A DNA stretch of 64,000 nucleotides from an uncultured cyanobacterium (GTDB lineage: Bacteria > Cyanobacteriota > Cyanobacteriia > Cyanobacteriales > Nostocaceae), in the NCBI GenBank assembly GCA_903848645.1, contig CAINGU010000043.1, forward strand, positions 29,890 through 93,889, in the 5' to 3' direction. Both the position numbers and the translations under genes were made by a program. Position 1 is the first letter of the stretch. Every line of letters starts with the position of its first letter. A model generated the notes under the pieces. That model was not told where the DNA came from. It saw only the letters and a list, made by a program, of their open reading frames with translations, and ran no database searches. Positions 8,480-17,208 of this stretch are shown here, one piece after another.

Positions 8480-9010
8480 TTAATAATGCTCGGTAAATTC
8501 TAAATTGATACGTCTACCTTCATTCTGTAGTAATAAACTTTTCCTAGTATGATCACCATAACTATAGGTTAATTCACTATTATTAATAACTTGAAAATAC
8601 TCTGATGTTGCGATGCTATCTCCCATGGTACAATCCATTGATTTTTTTCTGGTAATATTTAATTTAGAAATCTGAATACGGCTTTCATCTGGTATTGGAC
8701 TTGGTATTGTCTTGTAAGTACCAGTGTACGAAGCGCATGATGTACTACCTGCCACCTGACCTTTTTTTCCATTAAAATAGATACGAATCGCCCTATCGTC
8801 TATTTGAGCTTCTACATCTTTTATCATATCTTTTCGTCTATCTTCAGGGCGAAACCTAGTGTCCAAACCTCCCTTAAGCCTATAAATAAAATGATCAGCA
8901 GGCTCACCATATCCAGGAGCATCGTCAGCAAGAGCTTTAGCAGTAAAGCCCAGCAGACAAGCAAAAGCTAGTGGTAAACAGAAGGCAGATCTAACAAAAG
9001 AACGAGTCAT
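8480..9010 (-). CDS. Secreted hypothetical protein
   Basis: The product has 176 residues. The first 28 form a clear Sec signal peptide: basic MTRSFVR, a hydrophobic core, and an ALA-D cleavage site before DDAPGYG. The mature part has a single Cys pair candidate (SCASY and DCTMG) and no motif I recognise. It is therefore probably a small exported or periplasmic protein. No operon partner is visible: the next gene upstream (map) is over 400 bp away and divergent. Start choice is supported by the signal peptide. Confidence 0.7.
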   Translation of the reverse strand: MTRSFVRSAFCLPLAFACLLGFTAKALADDAPGYGEPADHFIYRLKGGLDTRFRPEDRRKDMIKDVEAQIDDRAIRIYFNGKKGQVAGSTSCASYTGTYKTIPSPIPDESRIQISKLNITRKKSMDCTMGDSIATSEYFQVINNSELTYSYGDHTRKSLLLQNEGRRINLEFTEHY

Positions 9011-9416
9011 AGAGTCCTCTGAAGATTTAAATTGTTACATTTAATAGTGTATTTTAGTATATTTTGTTTTGTCAATTAAGAATTGAGTTAAATTCAGGTT
9101 AATTCAGTTAAATTTATACATTTTCAAGCACAATTTAACAATCTAAACTCGCTTAAGCTTTTGATATATAGTCCTCTAGTTTTAGGGACTTCCAATGAAA
9201 AAAATACTCAAAAGTTTCTTGTGGTGCGGGCATCTTGCCCGCGATATATACCAATCTGTAAATTATATCGGCGATTATTCGATTATTCTATATCCAGAAA
9301 TAGCGGAAAGTTTCTGAAGTCGCAAAAATAAGTTAACTTAAATATAGATATTCTTCGTAATAAATCTCAACAACTTCACACTTAATCGCTAAAAGCACCG
9401 GTAATTCCTAAAGTTC
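9011..9416. other. Non-coding spacer with one short palindrome
   Basis: This 406-bp AT-rich spacer lies between two divergent genes. It holds one palindrome, GCGGGCATCTTGCCCGC at 9226-9242, which recurs at 33644 and, with one change, at 48819. I see no coding frame of note. Promoters for both flanking genes must lie here, but I cannot fix their boxes. Confidence 0.6.
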
Positions 9417-10247
9417 ATGATGAATATTTTCACCAACCTGCTTTCTCAACCAGCCCAGCCAAAACCTGAAAAACGACAACGCCGAGGGATTGAAATTAAA
9501 TCAACCCGTGAAATTGAAATTATGCGCCAATCAGCGAAGATTGTAGCAACTGTTCTCAAGGAAATTTCTGAGCTAGTTCAGCCCGGAATGACCACGGCCG
9601 ATTTAGATGCTTATGCGGAAAAACGCATCCGTGAAATGGATGCAACTCCTAGTTTTAAAGGATATCACGGTTTTCCAGCTTCCATCTGCTCTAGTATTAA
9701 TAATGAAGTTGTCCATGGAATTCCTAGCCCTAAAAAGGTAATTCGCACAGGAGATGTATTAAAAGTTGATACAGGTGCTTATTATCAAGGGTTTCACGGT
9801 GATTCCTGCATTACTATCGCTGTGGGTAATGTGACGAGTGAAGCCGCGAGACTGATTAAAATAGCCGAAGAATCTTTATATAAAGGGATTGAACAGGTAA
9901 AAGCTGGTGTACATCTAAAAGAGATTGCAGGTGCAATTGAAGATCATGTAAAAGCCAATGGTTTTACAGTGGTGGAACAATTTACTGGTCATGGTGTAGG
10001 TAGAAATTTACACGAAGAACCAGCGGTTTTTAACTATCGGACTCGTGAAATACCCAATGTGAAATTACGCTCAGGGATGACTTTAGCAATTGAACCAATT
10101 TTAAATGCTGGTTCTAAAAATACGAGAATTTTAGCTGATAGATGGACTGCGGTAACTGTTGATAATGCTTTATCTGCTCAGTTTGAACATACTGTATTAG
10201 TGACAGATAGTGGTTATGAAATTTTGACTGATAGAAATCATCTTTAA
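9417..10247 (+). CDS. map: Methionine aminopeptidase type I
   Basis: The product has 276 residues. All five metal ligands of the pita-bread fold are visible: Asp in KVDTGAY, Asp in FHGDSC, His in TGHGVG, Glu in IEPIL and Glu in FEHTV. The enzyme removes the initiator Met from nascent proteins in the cytosol. About 22 N-terminal residues ([20 protein letters not shown]) precede the usual start of the domain, a short extension seen in some cyanobacterial paralogues. Two adjacent ATG codons (9417 and 9420) are possible starts. It lies alone, with a heptamer repeat after its stop codon. Confidence 0.94.
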   Translation: MMNIFTNLLSQPAQPKPEKRQRRGIEIKSTREIEIMRQSAKIVATVLKEISELVQPGMTTADLDAYAEKRIREMDATPSFKGYHGFPASICSSINNEVVHGIPSPKKVIRTGDVLKVDTGAYYQGFHGDSCITIAVGNVTSEAARLIKIAEESLYKGIEQVKAGVHLKEIAGAIEDHVKANGFTVVEQFTGHGVGRNLHEEPAVFNYRTREIPNVKLRSGMTLAIEPILNAGSKNTRILADRWTAVTVDNALSAQFEHTVLVTDSGYEILTDRNHL

Positions 10248-10274
10248 CTATGATTCTTTTGATTTAGATGATTT

Positions 10275-10310
10275 ATATGACAACTGACAACTGACAACTA
10301 ACAACTGACT
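10275..10310. repeat. Tandem AACTGAC heptamer tract
   Basis: About five units of ACAACTG/ACAACTA lie between the convergent map and peptidoglycan-binding genes. It is an STRR-type degenerate heptamer repeat. A related GTCAGTT/GTTCGTT tract occurs at 3283-3316. Confidence 0.7.
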
Positions 10311-10312
10311 AA

Positions 10313-10873
10313 TTACATTGTTAGTTCCCACCAAGTTTTTTGACCAACCAGACCATCTGTTGATAGACTCCGACGATTTTGAAAGGCTTTGACAGCAGTT
10401 TCGGTAATTGGTCCAAAAACGCCATCAACAGGTATTCCATAACCATTAGCAACTAAAAGTTTTTGTAAAACTCTCACAGATATACCTGAACTACCAAAAC
10501 TAATTATCGGCATAGGTTTGTTCTGGTTTCTGGGATATCTTGTTGGTAATTGAACACCTTTTTTATTTGTGATAGGGATATTCCCAGCATCAGCTAATTC
10601 AAAAGAACTGACTGACATTTCTTTTTGTCTAATTTTCTTAAATATTTCATGTCGTCGGAATGAAAGAATTGAAAGATGAGTTGGGGAAGTTTCATTAATT
10701 TGGATAAATTCTGGTGGTGTAATTTGAGTCGAGGCAATTAACTTATTTGATTGATAATTTGTTGACTGTACACCATTTTCCAGGTGAAACAAAGTTTGGT
10801 TTAATGGAAAATGGGGTATAGTTACTGGTTTGGGATTAAATACACCTATCATCAACAGTCCAATTTCATTCAT
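10313..10873 (-). CDS. Peptidoglycan-binding (PG_binding_1) domain protein
   Basis: The product has 186 residues. The C-terminal 65 residues, from PIISFGSSGISVRVLQKLL to the end, form a PG_binding_1 three-helix domain, with the conserved VDGVFGPITETAVKAFQ block and the closing G-x-x-T-W segment. Such domains target cell-wall enzymes to peptidoglycan. The first 120 residues are not recognised. They show no catalytic motif and no good signal peptide, apart from a weakly hydrophobic start (MNEIGLLMIGVF). It may be a wall-associated or adaptor protein. The start at 10873 is the only long choice, and the operon context is absent. Confidence 0.75.
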   Translation of the reverse strand: MNEIGLLMIGVFNPKPVTIPHFPLNQTLFHLENGVQSTNYQSNKLIASTQITPPEFIQINETSPTHLSILSFRRHEIFKKIRQKEMSVSSFELADAGNIPITNKKGVQLPTRYPRNQNKPMPIISFGSSGISVRVLQKLLVANGYGIPVDGVFGPITETAVKAFQNRRSLSTDGLVGQKTWWELTM

Positions 10874-11532
10874 TGTATTTTATAGTTGTACTTACTCATA
10901 AGCAGGGGAAGACGAAAGTAAACAGATACTGGGTTTTTTGAAAACTCAAATATAATTCCTGTATAAAATTACTATGATCAAATAGTCAAAAATAATGTAA
11001 ATGTAGGAAATATTAAATTAAAAAACAATGATCAAGATACATTTAATTGCAATGATAAGTAAGGGTTGCTGAAAAAGTTTTTTGGTGAGGATTGGGAGTC
11101 AAGTTAGGAGGTTGGAGTCATAGCCCACGCTATCAGTAAGCCCTAAATAAAGATCCTCAGAATAAATCTATATAGGAATAATATTTGATTTTTGAAATAT
11201 ACGTAGGGTGGGCAATGCCCACCGTAGAGGGGTTTTGGTGGGCATTGCCCACCCTACACTACTTAAAATTTTATGGCTACGCCACGCAAGCTATCAAATA
11301 TCATTTATGATTCCTATAGATTGATATCAAAAGGATGATCTGACTTGAGACTATAAGAATTATTAATTTTATTCATCTATCTTAAGGGAGTTCAAATTAT
11401 GAAAAAAATATTTATAGCTTAGTAGAGTATAAAAAAATCCCAATTTATGAGATTGGGAGTATCAAACCTTTAATCAATTTGTGAGGGTATTTGCCAATAA
11501 GTCAAGAAAGATATCAGCAAGGTGCGATACAA
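10874..11532. other. 659-bp non-coding spacer
   Basis: There is no credible gene on either strand. It contains the MITE-like element listed at 11167-11320 and, inside it, two GGTGGGC/GCCCACC palindromes (11207-11223 and 11237-11253). The rest is AT-rich with no recognised motif. Confidence 0.6.
11167..11320. repeat. MITE-like element with imperfect terminal inverted repeats
   Basis: The left end reads TCTATATAGGAAT then ATATTTGAT. The right end, in reverse complement, reads TCTATAGGAAT, a short insert, then ATATTTGAT. Between the ends are two copies of the palindrome GGTGGGCAWTGCCCACC. Small size, inverted ends and lack of coding suggest a miniature element. Only one copy lies in this window. 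Confidence 0.5.
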
Positions 11533-12624
11533 TTAACCCATACCATTGCCAACTGGATGGAAGTAAAAGGCAAAACCCAAGACGGTATAAGCAGCTAGGA
11601 GTAATGTCCCTTCTAACCAATTAGATTTACCATCAGAACTAATGCTATTAGCAATGAAAACTGATACAGCCACAGCTACTAATTCAAAGGGGTTAAAATC
11701 TAAATCCATTGGTTGGCCGACTACCCAGCCAGCAATTACTAAAACTGGGGCTACAAATAGGGCAATTTGCATACTTGAACCCACAGCGACAGACATAGCT
11801 AAATCCATTTTGTTCTTCATAGCTACGGTGACTGCGGTAGCGTGTTCAGCAGCATTACCGATAATGGGGACTAAAATTACCCCTGTAAATAGTGCGCTTA
11901 AACCCAGTTTAGATGTAGCGACTTCCAAGGAATCAACTAGCAATTCTGACTCCAAGGCCACTAATAGGGTACAAACTAAAAGGACACCACTCCACAACCA
12001 GACATTTGGTTTTTCATGGGAGATTTCTTCTTCTTCTATATCTGCTACACCAACTTCATACAAATAGGCATGAGTTTTCATAGAAAATAGCAGTGTCAAG
12101 CCGTAAACCAAAATTAAGACTACAGCCACAGCTAGGGAGAGATTCTGCACGGTTTTTTCGCTAATACCTATGGAAGTATAGTTCATTGCCGTTGGTAACA
12201 AAATGGCAATTACCGCCAAGTTCATGGAGGAAGCATTTACCCGTGCTACAACTGATTCAAAGCTTTGTTCTTTGTAACGAATTCCGCCTAAAAGCATGGA
12301 TAAACCCATAACTAGGAGTAAGTTACTGATAATTGATCCAGTAATACTGGCTTTAACGACATCAATTAAGCCTGCATTTAGGGCAACTAAGGCAATAATC
12401 AATTCTGTAGCATTGCCAAAAGTCGCGTTTAAAAATCCGCCTATTCCTGGACCGACGACTACAGCGATTTCTTCAGTAGCTGTACCCATCCAAGCGGCTA
12501 GGGGGAGAATGGCTAATGCAGCGGTAATGAAAACTATCAAGTCTCCCCATTCTAAAAAGTGGGCTGCTAGAGATATGGGTATAAACAACAGCAGCACGCT
12601 GAAAATAATGTTCTTGATTGACAT
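11533..12624 (-). CDS. cax: Calcium/proton exchanger (CaCA/CAX family)
   Basis: The product has 363 residues from the ATG at 12622-12624 (MSIKNIIFSVLL). The frame allows ten more residues, but the inner Met fits better. It has about eleven hydrophobic helices in two inverted halves. The alpha repeats carry the cation-binding signatures GNATELI and GNAAEHA, each within a helix. An acidic loop (ADIEEEEISHEKPN) separates the halves. Proteins of this family use the proton gradient to move Ca2+ out of the cytosol, and in cyanobacteria they have been linked to salt and alkaline tolerance. It is a single gene. Confidence 0.93.
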   Translation of the reverse strand: MSIKNIIFSVLLLFIPISLAAHFLEWGDLIVFITAALAILPLAAWMGTATEEIAVVVGPGIGGFLNATFGNATELIIALVALNAGLIDVVKASITGSIISNLLLVMGLSMLLGGIRYKEQSFESVVARVNASSMNLAVIAILLPTAMNYTSIGISEKTVQNLSLAVAVVLILVYGLTLLFSMKTHAYLYEVGVADIEEEEISHEKPNVWLWSGVLLVCTLLVALESELLVDSLEVATSKLGLSALFTGVILVPIIGNAAEHATAVTVAMKNKMDLAMSVAVGSSMQIALFVAPVLVIAGWVVGQPMDLDFNPFELVAVAVSVFIANSISSDGKSNWLEGTLLLAAYTVLGFAFYFHPVGNGMG

Positions 12625-12705
12625 TTTTACCTTTAGTTCAGGGGATATCTGCACAATGTCTAAAAAATTATGTGCATTTTAACACCTATCATATCTGTCG
12701 GAGGT

Positions 12706-12737
12706 GGTAATTGGTAATTGGTAATTGGTAATTGGTA
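12706..12737. repeat. Tandem TAATTGG heptamer tract
   Basis: Four near-perfect units of GGTAATT lie in the spacer between the divergent cax and GH57 genes. The same unit recurs at 4572 and 39736. Confidence 0.8.
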
Positions 12738-12901
12738 TTATTCCCATTCTTTCTCCTGACTCGGTGACTCCTGACTTCTATTAAAATTTAGTTTTGTTTC
12801 ACAGGTGTTATTTATCACTGATTTTGTGAGAAAAGAATGGTAGAAAAGTAGATATAGTAAGAATCTTCTGCAAAATTACACATTTATTTGGATAAAAATA
12901 T

Positions 12902-15568
12902 ATGACTTTAGCTGCGGAAATACCAAGTAGTTCTAGCTCAATATTACCATTAGATAAAGAGGCTAAATCCAGTCCTGAACATGATCCCCTGAAAACTGCT
13001 CAAGGTGTTTATGTTACAGTTCATGGTCATTTTTATCAACCTCCTAGAGAAAATCCCTATCTTGATGCTATTGAACGTCAACCCAGTGCTAGTCCTTTTC
13101 ATGACTGGAATGAGCGCATTCATTGGGAATGCTATCGTCCTAACGCCTTTGCTAGGGTCTTAAATGAACGAGGCGAAATTGTGAGGATTGTGAATAATTA
13201 TGAATACATGAGTTTTAATATCGGTCCAACGCTGATGTCGTGGTTAGAACGCTACGATGGGTCGGTTTATCAGCGGATTTTGGAGGCTGATGCTAAAAGC
13301 TGTGAACGGTTAAATGGTCATGGAAATGCGATCGCTCAAGTCTATAATCACATTATCCTCCCCCTAGCCAATGAACGGGATAAATATACCCAAATTCGTT
13401 GGGGTAAAGAAGATTTCCGTTCCCGCTTTGGCCGTGATCCCGAAGGAATGTGGTTAGCAGAAACAGCCGTAGATTATGCCACCTTAGAAGCGTTAGTAGT
13501 CGAAGGGATCAAGTTTATCATTTTAGCTCCTTCCCAAGCCCAGCGTTGTCGTCCTCTCCCCACAAAAAATGATCCCCATAGTCAATGGCATGAGGTGGGG
13601 GGTAATCAGATTGATCCTACCCGTCCTTACCGCTGTTACTTGGATAGCGATGAGTCTGCAAACAAATCAACTCCCTATATTGATATCTTTTTCTATGATG
13701 GTCCGATTTCGCGGGATATGGGTTTTAGTGATGTTGTTTACAATTCCCACCATTTTGCGGGACGCATTGGGGCAGCTATTCGCGGGGATCATCGTCAGTC
13801 CCAATTAATTTCTGTGGCTACAGATGGGGAAACCTTTGGACATCACAAAAAGGGAACAGAGAAGACTTTAGCCTATGCTTTTATTGGTGAGTTCCCCCGT
13901 CATGGTTGGACTGTTACCAATTTTGCCCACTATTTGAGTTTAAATCCTCCCTCTTGGGAAGTAAAACTAAAATCTGTGACAGCTTGGAGTTGCGCTCATG
14001 GTGTGGATAGATGGCAAGATGATTGTGGTTGTGGTGGTGAAGGGGGTGTATGGCATCAAAAATGGCGGCGGCCGTTACGAAATGCTTTGAATTGGCTGCG
14101 GGATCAGTTAACTGACGTTTATGAAGAATATGGCAGTGCATTATTTCGTGATCCTTGGCAAGCGAGGGATGAGTATATTCATGTCATGGGTAATCGCACC
14201 CATGCCAATATTAGCCGTTTTCTATCCCATCATCAAACTCGCAAACTGCAAGCGGCTGAACAGGTAGAGGCTTTGCGCTTGTTAGAAATGCAGCGTCACT
14301 CTTTACTGATGTTCACCAGTTGCGGCTGGTTTTTTGAGGAAATTTCTCGCCCAGAGGGAACACAAATTTTGCGCTACGCCTCCCGTGCTTTAGAATTAGC
14401 AGGGGATGTGGCAGGCGTACAATTAGAAAAAGGCTTTATCAAACGTCTAGGTTTAGCCCCTAGCAATGTGGAAGACTTTAAACATGGAGCAGAAATATAT
14501 CGTCAATTGGTGCTAACTGCCCAAATCGGGTTTAAACAAGTTGCTGCCCATTACGCCATTACTTCTCTATTTAATCATCACAAAAATACTGTCCCTGAAC
14601 AAGAAACGGATAAACATCCTCATGCTCATTCTCAGCGTGTTTATTGCTATGCTGCCCATGAAATGGATTATCATAAGCAAAACCTGGGACCATTAACTAT
14701 GGCAGTGGGGCATTTGCAGCTAGTGTCAGATATTACCTGGGAAAGTGAACAATTAGTATTTGCTGTCTTGCATTTAGGTGGCTGGGATTTTCATTGCTGC
14801 ATTCAACAGTTTACAGGACGACGCAACTATAGTCAAATTAAAGAAAAGCTGTTTACAGCACTGCAACAGGCTAGTATAGCTCATATAATTTTGGTGATGA
14901 CTCAACTGTTTGGTGGTGAAGCTTTTAGTTTACAGACTTTATTTGCTGAGGAACGTCACCGCATTATGCGACTGTTGAGTCAGGAAACACTGGCACGATT
15001 AGACCAGTTATATACTCAAGCCTATCGTGATAATTACGGTGTGATTATGGCCTTTCATCGGGATGAGTTGGAAGTACCACGAGAATTGCAGGTAGCTGCG
15101 GAAATTGCTTTGGGGCATCGTTGTCTGACAACATTGCGATCCCTAGCCCAACTATCGTTAGAACAAGATATGAGCGAGATGCAATTAAGCTGGAATTATA
15201 TTGTAGAATTGGAAGCGATCGCTACTGAAGCAAAACATCTCCGTTGTCAATTAAATATCCCTGAAGGCAAGCAAATTCTAGAAGAATTAATAGTCCGGTT
15301 ATTGTGGCAATTATTGTATGATGCCAATAGCAAACTAGATGCAGATATCCAACGTTTAGAACGATTGATTGATGTTGGTTATGAATTACATCTTGGCATT
15401 AGTTTAAACCATTCCCAAGAAATATATTGGAGTTGTTTACACAGTCAAATATTGCCACGAATTAATGATATTGCCAGTGAAGCCGAAACTATTGAATGTC
15501 GTCAATTACTGAAATTAGGGCAAAAGTTAGCTGTTGATGTCAGTGCTTATCTAGATAAATTGACTTAA
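12902..15568 (+). CDS. Glycoside hydrolase family 57-type protein with DUF3536 (888 aa)
   Basis: An unstructured N-terminus of about 30 residues precedes a GH57-like barrel: GVYVTVHGHFYQPPRENPY at 35-53 with the HGHFYQP signature, and GMWLAETAVD at 182-191, whose Glu187 sits where the family nucleophile lies. A likely acid residue follows in VATDGETFGHH. The remaining 500 residues match the DUF3536 type of C-terminus. GH57 enzymes act on alpha-glucans (amylases, branching enzymes, amylopullulanases). Its exact substrate is not shown by sequence. It probably acts on storage glycogen in the cytosol because no signal peptide is present. It is a single gene followed at once by a GC-rich palindrome. 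Confidence 0.9.
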   Translation: MTLAAEIPSSSSSILPLDKEAKSSPEHDPLKTAQGVYVTVHGHFYQPPRENPYLDAIERQPSASPFHDWNERIHWECYRPNAFARVLNERGEIVRIVNNYEYMSFNIGPTLMSWLERYDGSVYQRILEADAKSCERLNGHGNAIAQVYNHIILPLANERDKYTQIRWGKEDFRSRFGRDPEGMWLAETAVDYATLEALVVEGIKFIILAPSQAQRCRPLPTKNDPHSQWHEVGGNQIDPTRPYRCYLDSDESANKSTPYIDIFFYDGPISRDMGFSDVVYNSHHFAGRIGAAIRGDHRQSQLISVATDGETFGHHKKGTEKTLAYAFIGEFPRHGWTVTNFAHYLSLNPPSWEVKLKSVTAWSCAHGVDRWQDDCGCGGEGGVWHQKWRRPLRNALNWLRDQLTDVYEEYGSALFRDPWQARDEYIHVMGNRTHANISRFLSHHQTRKLQAAEQVEALRLLEMQRHSLLMFTSCGWFFEEISRPEGTQILRYASRALELAGDVAGVQLEKGFIKRLGLAPSNVEDFKHGAEIYRQLVLTAQIGFKQVAAHYAITSLFNHHKNTVPEQETDKHPHAHSQRVYCYAAHEMDYHKQNLGPLTMAVGHLQLVSDITWESEQLVFAVLHLGGWDFHCCIQQFTGRRNYSQIKEKLFTALQQASIAHIILVMTQLFGGEAFSLQTLFAEERHRIMRLLSQETLARLDQLYTQAYRDNYGVIMAFHRDELEVPRELQVAAEIALGHRCLTTLRSLAQLSLEQDMSEMQLSWNYIVELEAIATEAKHLRCQLNIPEGKQILEELIVRLLWQLLYDANSKLDADIQRLERLIDVGYELHLGISLNHSQEIYWSCLHSQILPRINDIASEAETIECRQLLKLGQKLAVDVSAYLDKLT

Positions 15569-15576
15569 CTTTGTAG

Positions 15577-15593
15577 GGTGGGCATTGCCCACC
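15577..15593. repeat. GGTGGGC/GCCCACC palindrome after the GH57 gene
   Basis: GGTGGGCATTGCCCACC starts 8 bp after the GH57 stop codon. The identical palindrome follows the SLH gene at 18673, and two further copies lie at 11207 and 11237. It could form a hairpin in the transcript and act as a 3' end, but no U-run follows it. Confidence 0.6.
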
Positions 15594-15606
15594 ATGATCT
15601 TACATT

Positions 15607-15849
15607 TTAATCCAGAGAACGTTTACAATGGTAGGGATACAGCCACTCACATTTAAATATTCCATAAGTATGTTTTTCTAAAAAAGTTCCCGCATGATAC
15701 TTCTGTGAGATGTTAATTCCAGCTTTTGTTTTGATCTCATAAAGCCAAGGAAAAGATCCAATCAAAACAGCCATAACACCAAAAAAGTACAAGGAAAAAG
15801 TTACGGCTTTAGGCAATGAACGAGACTGAGCATTGAGTTTTTTAGGCAT
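15607..15849 (-). CDS. Small hypothetical membrane protein (80 aa)
   Basis: The product has 80 residues: a basic N-terminus (MPKKLNAQSRSLPK), one hydrophobic helix (AVTFSLYFFGVMAVLIGSF) and then a polar tail with two Cys residues (FKCEWLYPYHC). The arrangement suggests a signal anchor with the tail outside, where the Cys pair could form a disulfide. I do not recognise a family. Coding status rests on the coherent frame, the gap it fills and the plausible topology. It lies between the convergent GH57 gene and the alpha/beta hydrolase, on the strand of the latter. Confidence 0.6.
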   Translation of the reverse strand: MPKKLNAQSRSLPKAVTFSLYFFGVMAVLIGSFPWLYEIKTKAGINISQKYHAGTFLEKHTYGIFKCEWLYPYHCKRSLD

Positions 15850-15963
15850 AGAAATGATAAACTCAGAGTCTATCCTAGCGTAAAAATTAAGTTTTGAGAA
15901 AAAGCAAATTTAAAGAATTTAAAGCTTTCTATGTTTTTCTAATGAAGATTTTCAAATTATCCA

Positions 15964-16845
15964 TTACCTATTTAACCAATTAATAATTTCAGTATTAACA
16001 ATATCTGGAACTTCATCATGGGGACAATGGCCAGCGCCCGGAATGGGGACAATTTTGATATCTTGGCCATTTTCTCGCGCTGCTTCATAGATATTTGCAC
16101 CTGTGATTGGTGTCCAGGGGTCTTCAGCACCCCAAATTACTAATAAAGGAAATTCTAACTTAGGTAATAATTCCTCTGGACTAGGTCCTGGAGGTGCAGT
16201 GAGAATAGAAGCAAAAACTTGTTGCGCTCCTGGGTCACAAGATGGGTTATAAAGTAAATCTACAAGTTCATCGGTTACAGCATGGCGATCGCTATATACT
16301 TGATATAAGGTGCGGCGAATTTGGGATTTTTGACGAATGCGGTTAAACACGAATTTACCTGTAACTGGGTTAGCCACCAACTTATTAAAAGTTGCCATGA
16401 CAACACGCAGCACAGGATTTAATTCATGGGGACGGTGACTTAAACCACCAGCAGAGTTAATTAATACTCCTCCAGCCGCAATTTCGGGATATTCTGTTAA
16501 AACGATTAAACTTAAAAGTGCGCCAATAGAATTACCAATAAATATCGCTGGTGTTTGAATATGTGCATTATAAAAATCTTTTAATAATTCTGCCCACACT
16601 TCCATGCTATAATCTATACTTGCTTTATCAGAACCGCCAAACCCCAACAAATCTAAAGCAAACACCTGATAACCAGCAGCAGCCAAAACCGGGATATTTT
16701 TCCGCCAATGACCAATGGAAGCACCAAAGCCATGAATTAGCACCAAAGGTTGCCCTGTACCCATAACCGTATATTGAATTTTGTAATCTTGCCAAGTCCA
16801 AACCTGTTTTGCTAATGTTTGTAAGTGCGGGGTGGTAATTGTCAT
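15964..16845 (-). CDS. Alpha/beta-fold hydrolase
   Basis: The product has 293 residues. It shows the complete alpha/beta hydrolase layout: the oxyanion segment LVLIHGFGASIGHWR, the LDLLGFGGSDK loop, the nucleophile elbow GNSIG, the acid in WGAEDPWTP and the His in GAGHCPHDE. A cap of about 80 residues follows the nucleophile. Proteins of this type are common in cyanobacteria and chloroplasts, and some act on chlorophyll breakdown esters, but the substrate here is not defined. There is no signal peptide, so it is likely cytosolic. Single gene. Confidence 0.88.
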   Translation of the reverse strand: MTITTPHLQTLAKQVWTWQDYKIQYTVMGTGQPLVLIHGFGASIGHWRKNIPVLAAAGYQVFALDLLGFGGSDKASIDYSMEVWAELLKDFYNAHIQTPAIFIGNSIGALLSLIVLTEYPEIAAGGVLINSAGGLSHRPHELNPVLRVVMATFNKLVANPVTGKFVFNRIRQKSQIRRTLYQVYSDRHAVTDELVDLLYNPSCDPGAQQVFASILTAPPGPSPEELLPKLEFPLLVIWGAEDPWTPITGANIYEAARENGQDIKIVPIPGAGHCPHDEVPDIVNTEIINWLNR

Positions 16846-17208
16846 TTGTGAAGATTCCTAAATTATTGTTTATTTATATAACTATCCTAAATCATTCCCA
16901 AACAACTATTAACCCAATTTCTTAGTTATCTAACATTTAGGCTGGTAATGGGTAATGGGAATAATTCTTTACCCCTGCTCCCTGTTCCCTATTCCCTATC
17001 TGACAAAAGTAATATAAAATGCCCTGTGTTACCTGTAAGTTTCACTAGTACACTGCGGCGTAAATTAACCAACCATTAAAAATCCCTGAAAAGCTTATAC
17101 AATCTGCTTTTTAATTTTTAATTTTTAATTCCGCCCTGCGTTACTAGCATCAAAAATTTCTGAATCTAGAGAACATTAGTGCATTGCCAAGGTGTAAGAT
17201 AAAATACA
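16846..17208. other. 363-bp spacer with heptamer repeats
   Basis: This spacer lies between the divergent hydrolase and SLH genes. It holds a GGTAATG repeat pair (about 16937), a CCCTGTTCCCTATTCCCTA tract (about 16979) and three TTTTTAA units (17107-17133). No gene is seen. Confidence 0.6.

Noticed and set aside
13569..13808. 79-codon frame inside the GH57 gene
   Set aside because: It overlaps the well-supported GH57 frame and has no homology-like features.
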